A stretch of 58,500 bases of DNA from Apostichopus japonicus (lineage: Eukaryota; Echinodermata; Holothuroidea; Aspidochirotida; Stichopodidae). The notes under the pieces are model-generated. The model was not told the DNA's origin. It saw only the letters and a program-made list of their open reading frames with translations, and made no database searches. Both the position numbers and the translations under genes were made by a program. Below are positions 48,401 to 58,358 of the stretch, in pieces. Each line of letters starts with the position of its first letter. Position 1 is the first letter of the stretch. The stretch is from positions 5,404,499-5,462,998 of the forward strand of contig NC_092565.1 of NCBI RefSeq assembly GCF_037975245.1, given 5' to 3'.

Positions 48401-49765
48401 CACTAATAGGCCTCGAGTAATGCAGACATTTGTCTTTCCGGTCGATTGGAGTTGTGTCTAATGCAAGGGAGGATTTATCGATGGATGAACCAGTTTGATG
48501 CAAAGTAATCCGAATCTATAGTGAGGAGTTGCTTCCCAATTATTCAGAGATTCTCTGCATCACCGAACCGTCCAATGGTTTTAAAAATTGCTGTCATTTC
48601 CTTCCACACAAGCGATAACATCTCAATAAACAAAACAAACAAGAATAGAGCAGCAGCAACTCTGCAGAAATCTCTACACTGCCCTCTGTTCAGTTATTGA
48701 ATGGTAGAAGTGATTTTAAGGCATATTGAATTCATCATGCAAAAGCGCATAATTTTCAAATTGACTCAAAACGGTACGAAATAACACAGTTTAACATAAA
48801 AAGCAATATATGGCTATGGAGAGCCTTACCTTGAAAGTCAATTAAGGGAGGGAAGGAGTGAGGAAGAGAAAGGCTGGAGAATTTCTCCCCGGGATGATTT
48901 TACGCTGCAAGTATAAGAAACTTTCTTGAACGGCAATTCTATACAGGACACTGCGACAAAATTTCGGAAGAATGGTCTGTCAGCCAATATGAGGAATGTT
49001 CATATTCTCTGAGATAACAATAGGCTTTTGTTAAACATTGCACCAAAGTATGTGGCATTGTTTAAAGGTTCTTTCTCAGTACTTGTACTGAACAGGGTGT
49101 CAAAGTTGTAATATTCTGATCTCATTAGGTTACATAGAATTGTTTCAGTTGCTGATTAAAAACAAACTTAGTAACTGTAGCATATATTTCATTCTACTAC
49201 CGCCACCCCTTGCCCTCCCACTTCCCCCTCTCAACCTCTCACCTCACCCCGCTCCTTGTACTGTCCCCTCCTTTCACCCTGCTCACTCTGACTCCAGCCC
49301 ATAGATCCGATACCTTGTCATATTAATTAACAGATTTTGGAGTCCTAGCAATAATTCTAAAAAGTTCATGGTGCACTCCCCCACTTGGTCAGCGCTACCA
49401 GTTACTAGAAAACATTCACGATTTTTGGTTGTTTATATATTAAAGTCGGTTAACAATGGTATTTTATCTTTTTATCTTTCATGAAACATTTGTTTTTGTT
49501 TTCGAAGGGTTTCATTATTAATATTTATTTTTAATTTTGTGTACAACATACTAAGGATGCCTATGTCTCTCTGATCCTCCTCTACACAGCCGAGAGCTGC
49601 GCCATGGATACGCTGCGCAACTCGTGGAAGGTGTTCGCACACTGGGAAGTCATCTCGTATTACTACAAAGAAGACAAGACAAAGATGGTCCAATTACAAG
49701 AAGGCTACAGGACGGAGGATCAACTCAGCGCATTCATAGATAAGATAGAAGCGTTCAAAACGTAA
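30266..49765 (+). CDS. GPAM: Glycerol-3-phosphate acyltransferase 1, mitochondrial (21 coding exons, 846 aa)
   Basis: This enzyme transfers an acyl group from acyl-CoA to sn-1 of glycerol-3-phosphate, the first step of phospholipid and triacylglycerol synthesis, at the outer mitochondrial membrane. I joined 21 exons, all with GT-AG introns and compatible phases: 30266-30430, 33535-33651, 34236-34303, 35975-36082, 37417-37460, 38203-38308, 39417-39513, 40101-40237, 40578-40674, 41177-41225, 41756-41836, 42213-42295, 42817-42930, 43477-43639, 44276-44346, 44731-45046, 45541-45686, 45929-46006, 46890-47021, 47626-47818, 49590-49765. The sum is 2541 nt, or 846 residues plus TAA, close to the 828 of human GPAM. 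Visible motifs are HRSHLD (246-251), GAFFIKR (288-294), FIEGGRTRSGK (328-338) and ILPASVSY (364-371). Hydrophobic segments near 483-497 and 587-617 match the two membrane spans of the family. The ATG at 30266 is the first in its exon, with A at -3 and G at +4. The frame stays open upstream to the acceptor, so a longer N-terminus is not excluded. Introns not listed separately show only low-complexity sequence. Confidence 0.96.
30431..33534 (+). other. GPAM intron 1
   Basis: 3.1 kb. Contains micro-palindrome copy 3 and two copies of the 16-mer GTACGGTACAATATAC (31603-31618, 32126-32141) within a TACTGTA-rich field. No exon was recognised. Confidence 0.75.
31631..31672. repeat. Micro-palindrome copy 3 with GTGATAC flanks
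   Basis: The core CAGGGAGTTGTT / AACAACTCCCTG (31638-31649, 31654-31665) has a 4-nt loop and is bounded on both sides by the exact 7-mer GTGATAC (31631-31637 and 31666-31672), like a target-site duplication. It sits in GPAM intron 1. Confidence 0.78.
33535..33651 (+). CDS. GPAM: GPAM coding exon 2 (residues 56-94)
   Basis: Acceptor CGCAG, donor GTAAGA, phase 0 on both sides. It holds a RPFMGRACPRC stretch (79-89) that corresponds to the conserved RPFVGRCC-type segment near the N-terminus of animal GPAMs. Confidence 0.92.
34236..34303 (+). CDS. GPAM: GPAM coding exon 3 (residues 95-116)
   Basis: Acceptor CGCAG, donor GTAAGG. It reads in frame from exon 2 and ends two bases into the codon for Gly117. 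The reading frame used here differs from the longer chance ORFs that cross the same bases. Confidence 0.88.
35975..36082 (+). CDS. GPAM: GPAM coding exon 4 (residues 117-152)
   Basis: Preceded by a strong pyrimidine tract and CCAG, followed by GTGAGT. It encodes a GLLGRLFPYSHYVYTMRNN segment followed by KGMIADAVQNKR, alignable with the GWLARRLSY...KGMFATNV region of vertebrate GPAM. Confidence 0.92.
37417..37460 (+). CDS. GPAM: GPAM coding exon 5 (residues 153-167)
   Basis: A 44-nt exon with acceptor TTTTCAG and donor GTAAAT. It continues the helix V-Q-R-A-I and is required to keep phase between exons 4 and 6. Confidence 0.88.
38203..38308 (+). CDS. GPAM: GPAM coding exon 6 (residues 168-202)
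   Basis: Acceptor ATCAG, donor GTATGT. It encodes a basic helical segment ending in MSATIMNITL, matching the region before the acyltransferase core in the family. Confidence 0.92.
38396..38900. repeat. Minisatellite of about 19 bp in GPAM intron 6
   Basis: An imperfect tandem array of GTGGTGAAGAAGAGTGGGT-like units (variants GGATGGTT, GGGTGCTT) fills about 500 bp. The strand carrying it in the transcript is purine- and G-rich. Confidence 0.9.
39417..39513 (+). CDS. GPAM: GPAM coding exon 7 (residues 203-235)
   Basis: Acceptor after a T-rich tract (CACCAG), donor GTAAAC. It encodes RITGYLILRILSFLVDGIHM and then a GQAEMVRQAAK helix, equivalent to the segment directly before catalytic motif I. 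Confidence 0.93.
40101..40237 (+). CDS. GPAM: GPAM coding exon 8: acyltransferase motif I (residues 236-280)
   Basis: Carries the HX4D catalytic motif as HRSHLD (His246, Asp251). His is the general base in this acyltransferase superfamily and Asp positions it. PFIAAGDNLNIPVL follows, typical of GPAT1. Acceptor TTCAG, donor GTGAGT. Confidence 0.97.
40578..40674 (+). CDS. GPAM: GPAM coding exon 9: motif II (residues 281-313)
   Basis: Encodes WWFRQIGAFFIKRKLD. The GxFFIxR block (288-294) is motif II, linked to glycerol-3-phosphate binding in the family. DFVYRAALHT follows, as in orthologues. Acceptor CCTAG, donor GTGAGT. Confidence 0.97.
41177..41225 (+). CDS. GPAM: GPAM coding exon 10 (residues 314-329)
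   Basis: A 49-nt exon encoding YMEQILMRNQNMEFFI. The last residues begin motif III, which continues across the intron into exon 11. Acceptor TTTCACAG, donor GTAAGG. Confidence 0.95.
41756..41836 (+). CDS. GPAM: GPAM coding exon 11: motif III (residues 330-356)
   Basis: Completes motif III as FIEGGRTRSGK (328-338), the glycerol-phosphate binding signature with conserved Glu330, Gly331 and Arg333/Arg335. GLLSVVIDAYMD follows. Position 332 is Gly where vertebrate GPAM has Thr. Confidence 0.97.
42213..42295 (+). CDS. GPAM: GPAM coding exon 12: motif IV (residues 357-384)
   Basis: Contains YILPASVSYEKIIEG, motif IV with the conserved proline (Pro366), implicated in acyl-CoA binding. EGNFVGEQM follows, matching the EGxxxGEQ block of GPAT1. 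Acceptor TCACAG, donor GTACGA. Confidence 0.96.
42817..42930 (+). CDS. GPAM: GPAM coding exon 13 (residues 385-422)
   Basis: Phase 0 at both ends. It encodes a lysine-rich start and then FGHIRVNFAQPFSLK, the conserved VDFAQPFSLK block that closes the acyltransferase domain in orthologues. Acceptor TTGCAG, donor GTAAGC. Confidence 0.96.
43477..43639 (+). CDS. GPAM: GPAM coding exon 14 (residues 423-476)
   Basis: Begins EYLES, as in vertebrate GPAM after the FAQPFSLK block, and ends with RQLIRGLGEHIIL, matching the family's NLAEHILF segment. The acceptor is ATCAAG preceded by a CT-rich tract. The middle of the exon is variable linker. Confidence 0.94.
44276..44346 (+). CDS. GPAM: GPAM coding exon 15: first membrane segment (residues 477-500)
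   Basis: Encodes SSIMSTNLLSFLLLTKHRR, corresponding to the first of the two predicted outer-membrane spans of mitochondrial GPAT1 (hydrophobic core about 483-497, basic end). Acceptor TTATAG, donor GTAAGT. Confidence 0.93.
44731..45046 (+). CDS. GPAM: GPAM coding exon 16: loop and second membrane segment (residues 501-605)
   Basis: The largest coding exon. It encodes the loop between the membrane spans, including DVGFSGETSDVIKHAM (family DLGFSGNSEDVVMHA), and ends with PNVFELSYYANTVVSVFVME, the family's PSVFELNFYSNGV block that enters the second membrane span. Acceptor TTCCAG, donor GTGAGT. It is more GC-rich than the flanking introns. Confidence 0.96.
45541..45686 (+). CDS. GPAM: GPAM coding exon 17 (residues 606-654)
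   Basis: Encodes the end of the second membrane span and then SKSKVMQKAEELCDMLQFEFTF, equivalent to the SQEQLVRKAASLCYLL region of orthologues. Acceptor TTACAG, donor GTGAGT. Confidence 0.94.
45929..46006 (+). CDS. GPAM: GPAM coding exon 18 (residues 655-680)
   Basis: Phase 0 at both ends. It encodes PCENLLAIISDALEDLVVAE, in the position of the family's LPCQTFYQVCHETVGKFI segment. Acceptor CCGCAG, donor GTAAAT. Confidence 0.93.
46440..46805. repeat. Degenerate tandem repeat, about 115-bp unit, in GPAM intron 18
   Basis: About three units each contain GAGTACAAGGCTGTAA/GCAGGAGTACAAGG, AAACAAGATTC, CTGACTAC and CCACTAGG. They diverge by scattered substitutions and indels. Confidence 0.75.
46890..47021 (+). 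CDS. GPAM: GPAM coding exon 19: acidic linker (residues 681-724)
   Basis: Encodes a Ser/Asn-rich start and then an acidic stretch (WDEDTGGEEEE) before YQTKVELE. It matches the acidic WRSDEEDEDSDFGEE-type linker of vertebrate GPAM. Acceptor CAACAG, donor GTAAAC. Confidence 0.93.
47626..47818 (+). CDS. GPAM: GPAM coding exon 20 (residues 725-788)
   Basis: Encodes LQYFQRMLGPLIEGYWLSS, matching the family's LQRLLGPLLEAY block, and ends FKGLATY just before the conserved YAES. Acceptor CGTAG, donor GTAAGG. The frame stays open a short way past the donor, but phase and homology fix the end. Confidence 0.94.
47819..49589 (+). other. GPAM intron 20
   Basis: 1.8 kb. Holds the TTAA-flanked MITE, a C-rich patch at 49200-49290 and otherwise unique sequence. 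Confidence 0.75.
47979..48137. mobile_element. TTAA-flanked MITE in last GPAM intron
   Basis: Inverted repeats of about 38 bp (from GAATAACG at 47983 and ending CGTTATTC at 48131; shared core GGCAGGGATCAA, ACAATTTA) enclose a short AT-rich centre. TTAA occurs at 47979-47982 and 48134-48137, suggesting a piggyBac- or Kolobok-type target site. Spacing of TTAA to the right repeat is two bases longer than on the left. Confidence 0.68.
49590..49765 (+). CDS. GPAM: GPAM terminal coding exon 21 (residues 789-846 and stop)
   Basis: Acceptor TCTACACAG. The split codon gives Ala789, restoring the conserved (T)YAES junction with exon 20, then the helical C-terminus ending IEAFKT and TAA. A nearer AG upstream (CTAAG at 49553) would give a different frame without homology, so it was not used. 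Confidence 0.93.
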
Positions 49766-50650
49766 CCGTCTCTCGAGAAACACCACCCCCCATCCAGCGA
49801 GAAAAGTACCTGTCGGAAATGCATTTGTTGAAAGAAAAAAGAGAAATTTTGTGCCAAGGTTGTGTTTTTAGGTGAATGTAATTAATATTATGAGGAACAC
49901 ATAGTGATGTGTGGTTTAGGTTTGAGTGGTGTCAGGAAATGGTATTCAAATGAAAAATGACATGATGTATGTATTGCACAAATACTTTCTGGTGGTATAT
50001 TACACACGGCGATCATAGACGTGTAATGTTTAATGTGACATTCAATTCTTTTGTGGCTTCAATCCCAATTTCGTGTCTATTTTTTTTTTTTTTTTGTGTG
50101 GAAATTTTTTATAGTGAGGTTAAATTTTGCTCAAAGAAGTCGTTGATGCCCCACTGCACAGTTGTGACATGATGATGGAAAAAGGATTCACAATTTTTGA
50201 AATGATAGAATTGTTTCGTTTATGCGGTAAATACATGTATTTTCATGGCGACCGTTCATACATTCAAGAAAGGTATGGTTGGTAAAGACATTTTGTCCGA
50301 AGTGAGATGTTGTTATCAGCTTTAAAGCAGCGTGATCTTCATATACCGTATCGTCAACGAACACTTTGTTCCCCGATACGAAACAGAAGGTGACTGCAAG
50401 GTTAGGTCCTAAAAAATAACGTCATAGTTCTTGTCGGTAGATTTCATAAATTTATCTCATTCAGAGACTGGATCATCAATGTAAACAAAAAAAAGAGTGG
50501 ACTGTCATCTAAAGTTTTATTTATTTAGTTTTTTTAATCTTTAAGTTGACGTAGAAAAGTCTTAAAGCTAATTAATGACTATGACAAGAATAGTACAAAA
50601 AGTGATATATTTTCAAAGTACTCTTGGCGGAATAAAGCTAAGTCTTGACT
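49766..50650 (+). other. GPAM 3' untranslated region
   Basis: AT-rich non-coding sequence follows the stop codon and reaches the first canonical AATAAA at 50631-50636. Further AATAAA hexamers at about 51692 and 52148 could serve longer transcripts. The true cleavage site needs RNA data. Confidence 0.55.
50631..50636 (+). terminator. Candidate GPAM polyadenylation signal AATAAA
   Basis: First canonical hexamer after the GPAM stop codon, about 870 nt downstream, followed by a T-rich stretch. Confidence 0.5.
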
Positions 50651-51602
50651 CTGCTAAGCTCTGCTCTTCACAAATTAATCATGGCCGATGCAGCTGTATT
50701 TTTGTCTCATTCACTACATTTCTAGGTGATATGCATCGAACATTGGAACTCTAACCTTTATATTAAGTCTATCATCATCCTTTTTCATATAATGCAGGGT
50801 CAAATACAAACTGTGGCATTTCTCTGTTATATATGTCAAATGTTCCCATCTGTTCTTTGACTATCGTATTATGGTTTGAGTGCTCAGCTATCATATGAAC
50901 TCAAGGGCAAGTAATCAAAGTGTTTGCAGGGGAAGACGACAGACTCGTTCGTCTCAAAATCTCTCTTCCAGTAAAATATGGGAACAACTGATTTGAAAGT
51001 CACTTGGCTGTCTTGCTTTGTATAGTTTCTTGATATATTTGATGTGTAGGAAGTCACTGAGAATGGTTGGCAATCGAGTTTCATCGAGATGGAAAGTGTT
51101 TGGTATCTTTTCAGTGATATCGACTATCTATTCTGGAAGCCTTGCACATTGCAGTGCTTTATTCTTATCGCAAGTTTATAAGAGATTTTAATTTACTGAC
51201 GCAGAATTCATAACACATCTTGTGGGGATTCATAAAACCCCTTATAAATCAGTTATACAAACAAGTTTGAATTATTATTTAATATATCTGTTGTTTCTTG
51301 ACTTTGTAAAGTCTCAGAGAGGGAACAACATTCAGGTTCATTTATTCACAATTTCTCTATGCATCACTGACGAGGTTAATTTCTCTTTCTCAAATTTTCT
51401 CGTCTCCTTTAGTTTTGTTTTTTTGTTACAGAAAAGCCTCTTACAGCATATATCTAGTCTCAGTTGTGTTCCAGTTTACTTCAATTAAATGAAATGAAAT
51501 TTTGAAGAAAACATAAAATGGTTTAATGGTATTTAACTAGTATTGTCATATGTGAATTTGTATGCTTTAGCACAGCCTGCCAAGTTTTGCGTGTGGCTAT
51601 CG

Positions 51603-51767
51603 ATTTTCAATAAGCAAACAGCCATTAAAGTATTCTGTGGGTTTCTCTTGTATGCATTTAACCTACATTACATAAGTGGCCATTTATTTTCAATAAAGCA
51701 TACAGCCATTAAAGTATTCTGTGGGTTCATCTTGTATGCATTCAACCTACAGTACATAATACCACAG
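51603..51767. repeat. Tandem duplication, 83-bp unit, two copies
   Basis: ATTTTCAATAA...CAGCCATTAAAGTATTC starts at 51603 and again at 51686. The second copy contains an AATAAA hexamer absent from the first. Confidence 0.88.
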
Positions 51768-52369
51768 ACTGTTACACTGTTTCAGTGACTTTGAGGTACA
51801 GCTTTTTTTTTTTTGGGGGGGGGGATATACCACCCCAAGGAGGTTATGATACCCTAGTGAAAAGGTTGTACATAAGTCAAATGTCAGATTCCGTCATGGA
51901 AGCAGGTTTTATTGATTGTCAAGTGTTAAGATATCAAAAGGAGTTGTTTCTTAGGGGGTACGTCATTGAGATAATCTCTGGCAAAAGGACAGATTCTTTG
52001 TTTAAAATCTTGTCCTCTTTGAAAATCAACTATGCCATTAACTAACAGTATAAAGTGTTTAATTTGGCAGTGGAAATTTTCAGTAACAATTTTCAATGAA
52101 ACAGGGATACTATCTTCTTCTTTCTTTCGTAACATCTTACTATCATCAATAAAACTGGCGTCTCTCATTCTACCTACCTCTAAATGTGAAAAATAAACTC
52201 AAGTTAGGTAAATTCATGCCAGCCCTGGCACAGATTAACATTTTGCGATCTGTAACATTTCATATTTACCTGGACATTTGTTTCTTTCTCTGCTTATGTT
52301 GTGATATTTCAACTATCGAATATTTCTATATATATATACCTTCGAGTTTAGATACCGTCAGTGTTCTGT

Positions 52370-52580
52370 AGGTCGATTGACCGCAAACTCACGAAGCGCC
52401 ACTCAAACAACTGTCGCAAAATCTCACCGTTGGGTCGCGAGGGGATATTTCCAGACATCGTCAAATCTGTCGACACTTTTTTCAAGTTTTAAGCTTCGTG
52501 GGTCGTTGCTCAGTTCTCATGGCAGATCGAGGGCCTTACAAAGTTTGCAGACGGCCGGTGTCAATCACGTCACTTGATTC
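52370..52580. promoter_or_regulatory. CpG-dense patch, possible promoter or first exon on minus strand
   Basis: Markedly more CpG dinucleotides than the flanks, with a CACGTCA motif at the right side. On the minus strand an ATG (complement of 52456-52458) opens MSGNIPSRPN and meets a GTGAGA donor (exon 52428-52458). No downstream exon was recognised, so this is speculative. Confidence 0.22.
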
Positions 52581-52759
52581 TTACATTAATTAAACAATAC
52601 TGTTACATCTTAATATGAAGAAAAACTTGACAACTAAGGCATGGTATCATACCTTATAATCCATATACCGTAATACATCTATGTTACAATATCATTTTAA
52701 ATTATTTATATTACGGTACCATCTTTTGGTCTCATGTTGACATTGACAAGTAATTGGTT

Positions 52760-52768
<9 letters not shown>

Positions 52769-52812
<44 letters not shown>

Positions 52813-52825
52813 CATATATATATAC
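52769..52825. repeat. (CA)n(TA)n microsatellite
   Basis: ACACACACA followed by a long TATATA run with a TACATACA break. Confidence 0.93.
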
Positions 52826-55800
52826 TACATTGCAGTGAAAGACTAAACTGAATCTCTTAAATACTACTTTGTGTTATAGAATTAGGGCAAAAAGTAAAAG
52901 AATATTGAGAGAACAAAATTTTTAATTTAAAATCTTGTTGCAAAGATCTCACATAATTATCGATTTTTCATAGACAAAACATTCATGCATTTGTCAGGTT
53001 TGATATTTTTCTTTATTCTGTCATTGCTCTGACTAGATTCACTCAATCTAAGTATCTTTATTGACTTATGTTTAATATCATTCAGTCGTAGGTACATGAA
53101 AAGTCTCAGATCACAAAATGACGTAAAACTCGAAATGGCGTAAAGACTTGAATGGGGAAAAAAATTATTCCTATCATTTCTTGATGAAAGGCCCAAAAGG
53201 GGTTGGGAAGAGAGTTTGACTGTTTTTCTGGGGTTGGGTAGATAATGGTATTGAAAACTATTTTGATCATAGCATAATTGTTGTTAGGATTTTTGCAATT
53301 GGTTTTTTTTTCTTCTTCTTCTCAAGATTACAGACTGAATTAAGATATCTTATATCTAATATCAAGGTATTGGTATTTTAATAATTGGGCAAGTACAAAG
53401 TGTGACAACATTTTTTCTGGTAATAAAAATTTCTTTTTCGTTTTTAAATGTAGTTATTGTTAGGTTGGTTGAAAGGAGGGCACAGAATTTATATTCTTTT
53501 TTAAAAAGGGGTTGATTACTTTTAATCGCTGAAATGTTTGTTTTTACAAAGAGAATTGCCTTTTTTTTTTCTATTTGTGATTACATATATGCCGAGTAAT
53601 TTAAAAGGTGCTTTTGTCATTAAAGTGTCAAAAAGATTAAAAGAATTTGTTTAATTTCTTTCTGGTCTGATCTGTAGAGGTTGTGCTGTTGTGGGTCCTT
53701 CAGCAGTTGTGTAGATCCCACTTCATATCATTGAGTGAAAGAAAACCTTGAAGGATCACTGTATGTTTGTTGTTGATGTCTGAAAACGACCAAGAACTGT
53801 CAAGCATTCTAGCAGATTTAGGGCAAGTCTGCTGTCTACCTCTGTTAAGCAATAGAGACTTTTAATTAAGCCTTGACGACCTTGATCCTCACGGCAAAAT
53901 TGTATGTTGTCTGTGTTAATAAGTTCGCTATAGAAGCGCGCGTTGCATGACTGTTGCCACGGTAACCAGTTGCTGGGTGTGAAACGTTACTGATTTATAA
54001 GATCCATGTGGATGATGAATATTCATCGTGTAATTTTAACGATGTAGATATCCCCGAGGTAGTTGCTATGGGAACATTGTTACTGGCAAACTTATCTCTT
54101 TTCTGAGTTCCTGCATAATTAAACCATTAAGTTAACGAGGTTAGGTTCACACATGGAGATGAAATAGTCTAGATCACCCTAGAAAGAACATGGGCACTAA
54201 AACCAAACAACTGAACGATCAACCCCAGCCCACAATTCCCATAGAAAGGGAACAGATACTGCACAAAGTCTTAGCCAAATTGCCGAGTAACTCATAATAC
54301 GATCTACGCGAATCATTCAACAAGTTGTACAAGGGCAGTGTTGAAAAAGTGTACTTATGGTATATGCCCACTCGCATGATCTGGATTTGAAGATTGAGAG
54401 GGGGAGCTGTATAAAGGTGGGCGGCGATGGATGTAGTATGGGAAGGGTGGTTATGGGCAGAGGTAGGTTGCGGTACAGATATGGGTAGGGCATCAGTTTG
54501 GTTAGGAAGGGAGGTTGGGGTTAATTGGGAGAGGTTGGGAAGGGACCGAGAGGGAAAGGGCAGGGGAAGTGTGGAAATAGAGTGAGAGAGCTAGAAGGAG
54601 CGCCCTAATCGTAAAGTCTATCTACCGCTCTAATTGTGGTTATCCTCGCACACTAATATAGCTAAGCAAGGGAAACAGTGTCTTACATGAAGTGTCTCAC
54701 ACTTAACCATATGTGGGCGCGATCAATAATCCATATAGAAACAACTAAGATAATTAAGTCTCTGAGGAGTTTGAAGAAAGGTAAATTGAAAATATCAGTT
54801 CGGAAATTTGTTGACCGAATGTCAATTACCCAAAGTTATGCAATACCCCCTCTTTTGTTGTTGTAACAGATGATTTTTTAATTAGAAAACCAATCGATGC
54901 TTCATCAGGTTGTTAATAGTAAAGTCCATGCTTCCTTGAACCAGATATAGTAGGCTTTACGAAATACGTAGATTCACTGATAATCTTCAGTCGTTCTTGC
55001 TTTATTTAAAACAGATAATTTGATGAGTGTGGGTTTTTTCCATCCGTGACGTTCGATAAATTAAGAGGTGCAAGAAGAAGAAGAATATAATACATGCAGC
55101 GTCAATATATTAGGTATACGTGTTCGTTTTTGCTCGCGACTTTGTCACGGATTTCATGTACGTGCGCAGTAATATTCTGTACTTCATAATATCATGAAAA
55201 ATGAACGTGGTCCCCCAAATGCACCTTCTCTTCCTTCTGCTTTACAAACCCTCCTCCCTTGTTGAAAGTTTTTTATGTATGTATTTATTTATTCATTTAT
55301 TTATGTTTATGTTTAAGCTGACAGCTGTAATTTGTCATTATTGCGGTAGAAAAAGTATTCTGCCAACGCTTTTAGAACTATACCGTACTCTATTAATGAA
55401 ACATGTTCAACAAATGTCACCATAGATATGGCTGCTGGCGTTTTTACCTTGGAACGCGAGGAGTAGTAGAAGCAGAGAGATCACCCATATGAGATGAAGC
55501 TACAACGAGTTATTGTGTTTATGTAAGTAGTTTAGACTCTGACATCTACAGACTCCAAATGAATTTTGATCTCTCAAAAACAATAGGGTTCTTTTATTCA
55601 ATATGGTGGATCTACCCACTAACAAGTATGACCGTGTATCTAAGCTTGACCCACGTTTTCAAACTTTGCCCTCTCTTGACCGCAAATGACCTTTGACATT
55701 TCCTGTCCTCAGTAAGGCGTATGCATACCAATTTCGAAGTTCAACCACAATATGTATTTTGAGTTTATGGTGTTTATGAGCTGGTGTCACACAAACACAC

Positions 55801-57996
55801 ACAAAACAGCTTAACCACAGTGTTCTCAGTGTAAGCGGGCTGGGGTCGAGAGTGGATTAAGTCTGTTTGGTTTTCGTGCCCAGGCACCAGCTTGGGTGAC
55901 TTTTCTTTAAATGTAATCGTTACTAGCTTGCTTCATTCCGATTATAACATATATACTTCACTGGCAACGTTTGCAAACATGTTACTTATATTGCTGCCAC
56001 CCTAACACCCCTTATGACACCGAACTGAACTTGATTATACGCATTAGCGGTGGTGGTTGTGGGGGAGGTTGTGTATGGTGGGGTCCCATAAGGATTTAGG
56101 TTGGAAACGTTGTCCCATTTGCTTTTCAGTACCATCCGACGGCCTTTAAGTAACGTATTTAACTTTGGGGCGCTCAGTTTCTTTCAATAAATTAAAACAG
56201 TTCACTCATTATTAAGTTTTATAGACGGATGAGGTTTCAAAATAAACCTAATGTCGTTTATCCGTGGAGAATATCCTCAAATCCCACGAAATTTCATGCT
56301 ATTTCTTTTACTCACAACGCTCTGTAATTAATACTTGGTCAAATCAAATGCGATTGATTTTGGTCAACTGGTTTTAGATTTGATATTTTGTAAGCTTTAC
56401 AAACTATGTTCTGCCGATTGATTCTATCACTTTCATTATATATTTAGTCTCACTTGGTTCTGTTACAATGGTCCAAGGACATATCGCCATCTCATAGTTA
56501 AGTTATATGCAATAGGTAGGTGTCAACAAAGACCACGTGACCATGATCTTACTGTAATTCTTCGTTTCGTGTTTGTTTAGTTACATAAACGTTGTTATGC
56601 TTTAATAGATGTCAGAGTTGTTTTCATTCCAAACTTATCTTATACCACGTCAATAATCTCTGTTAATTCCCCCTTCAAAATAACAGTTACTCGTATTTCC
56701 ATTTCTTCATTCAGATTTCATCGTGCTGATTGGAAGAAATCGTGATGTTTGTCGTAATAACTAAGAAGACAGATGAGGCCGTTCCATCGTTTACATCTTT
56801 AAACAATTTCCACATTGCGACGATAAACTTCTTTACCAGCTTCTTCTGTTTTTTCTTATAATACGTTCCTCGATTGCATTTAAAAAACAAGGGGGCCAGT
56901 GTACTTGCTCAGAACTATACAGTACGTGCTTTTTATCTATGCCACCATATATCCTATTCGTGATATTCAACCTCATTTGCGCTAATTGCTCCGCATATAT
57001 CGATTAGAAAATATGGTTTAAACGTTTTTTTGGTGACATACAATGAAAGATTAATTCACCGATGTCCATTTCATATCTAAAGAGGATAATATGATAGTTT
57101 GAGTGTGTTTTCTGTTACCAAGGCAACAGTGGTTTTGATGTTCATCAGTTGCATCTTTGTTAAACAGGACTGTATATTAGACTTAATAAATGATTCACAG
57201 CATTCGGTTGTTTTACTCGCATAAAATTATATTTGGACTAAGCATAATGTACGACTCGCTATATATGCTAAAAAAAACAAATGACTTGTTTTGAAGAAGG
57301 GGGTGAAAGTCACTCGCAATGCTAACATTTTGAAGAGACCAGTCCTTATAATTGGTGAGATTTAGCCAAGCAGCTTCGCAAGTAAATTAAGAAAATGAAA
57401 AAAGATACTACTGTGCGACAGTTATGTTCATTTCGCACTGTTGTCCCACTCATCGTTCAAGATAGGATCTAAGCACAGAGTCGTCTGAAGCTGCGGTTCG
57501 GGTCACAGGGACAATAACGTCCCCTATATGCACTCTTCATGTCCCTAAAGTTATATATTTTGAACTTGGGAATACATTACTCTTCATCCCATATTTTCCG
57601 GGCCCCTCCAAATCTCACAGGTCACCCTAATTGGGTTCAAGCGGTTTTGCGATATTGCCAATACAGGCATCCGTACAGCAACCAGACAAGAATTCTTCGG
57701 TCGATCTTATTCCTGTACTCAAGAAAACTAATCCTGTGTTTATTTTAAGGAATGTGCTTTCATGAAGATATCCACAAAACGTGTGGTTTTATTTAAGGTC
57801 ATATAAGAGAAATATAATACTTTTATTTTACGTACATATAACATGTTAGGCTGTTTATTCATACACATGATAAAATGTAACATTAGGTCCTGACGTTGGA
57901 AATTCGGTCCCCGTAATGTTCGTAATATTCAAACACAACACACACACTTGCGTACCGATATTGTACGGTGTTCTTTAATGGTCATAAAAGTATGTA

Positions 57997-58035
<39 letters not shown>

Positions 58036-58294
58036 CGGTAAGTTAACGAGCGTTGAGTTATGAGCACGTTGCCTTTCGTAACTTCCTGAATGAGGGCAAA
58101 ATGCATCATTACCTCCTTTAGTTCTGAAGTCTAACATTGGAGACGCAATTAAGGTTTTAGTACTTATTTATAGTTTCGCAACTTCAAGTCAGGTTTGACC
58201 AGTCATCATTTCCACGCGCAAGTGCGTGTGTGTGCTTGGGGGGGGGGGGGGGTCAGTTACAGGTTTGAAGTTGGAAGCAAATTGAATACATTTT

Positions 58295-58296
<2 letters not shown>

Positions 58297-58356
<60 letters not shown>

Positions 58357-58358
58357 TA
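58297..58358. repeat. (TA)n microsatellite
   Basis: Nearly pure TATATA run close to the right edge, following a poly(G) tract about 50 bases earlier. Confidence 0.94.

Noticed and set aside
49553-49589. Alternative acceptor (CTAAG) for the last GPAM exon
   Set aside because: It puts the terminal exon in a frame without the conserved YAES junction and with no similarity to the GPAM C-terminus.
54014-54029. GATGAATATTCATC palindrome
   Set aside because: A 14-bp AT-rich palindrome is expected by chance in a window of this size and composition.
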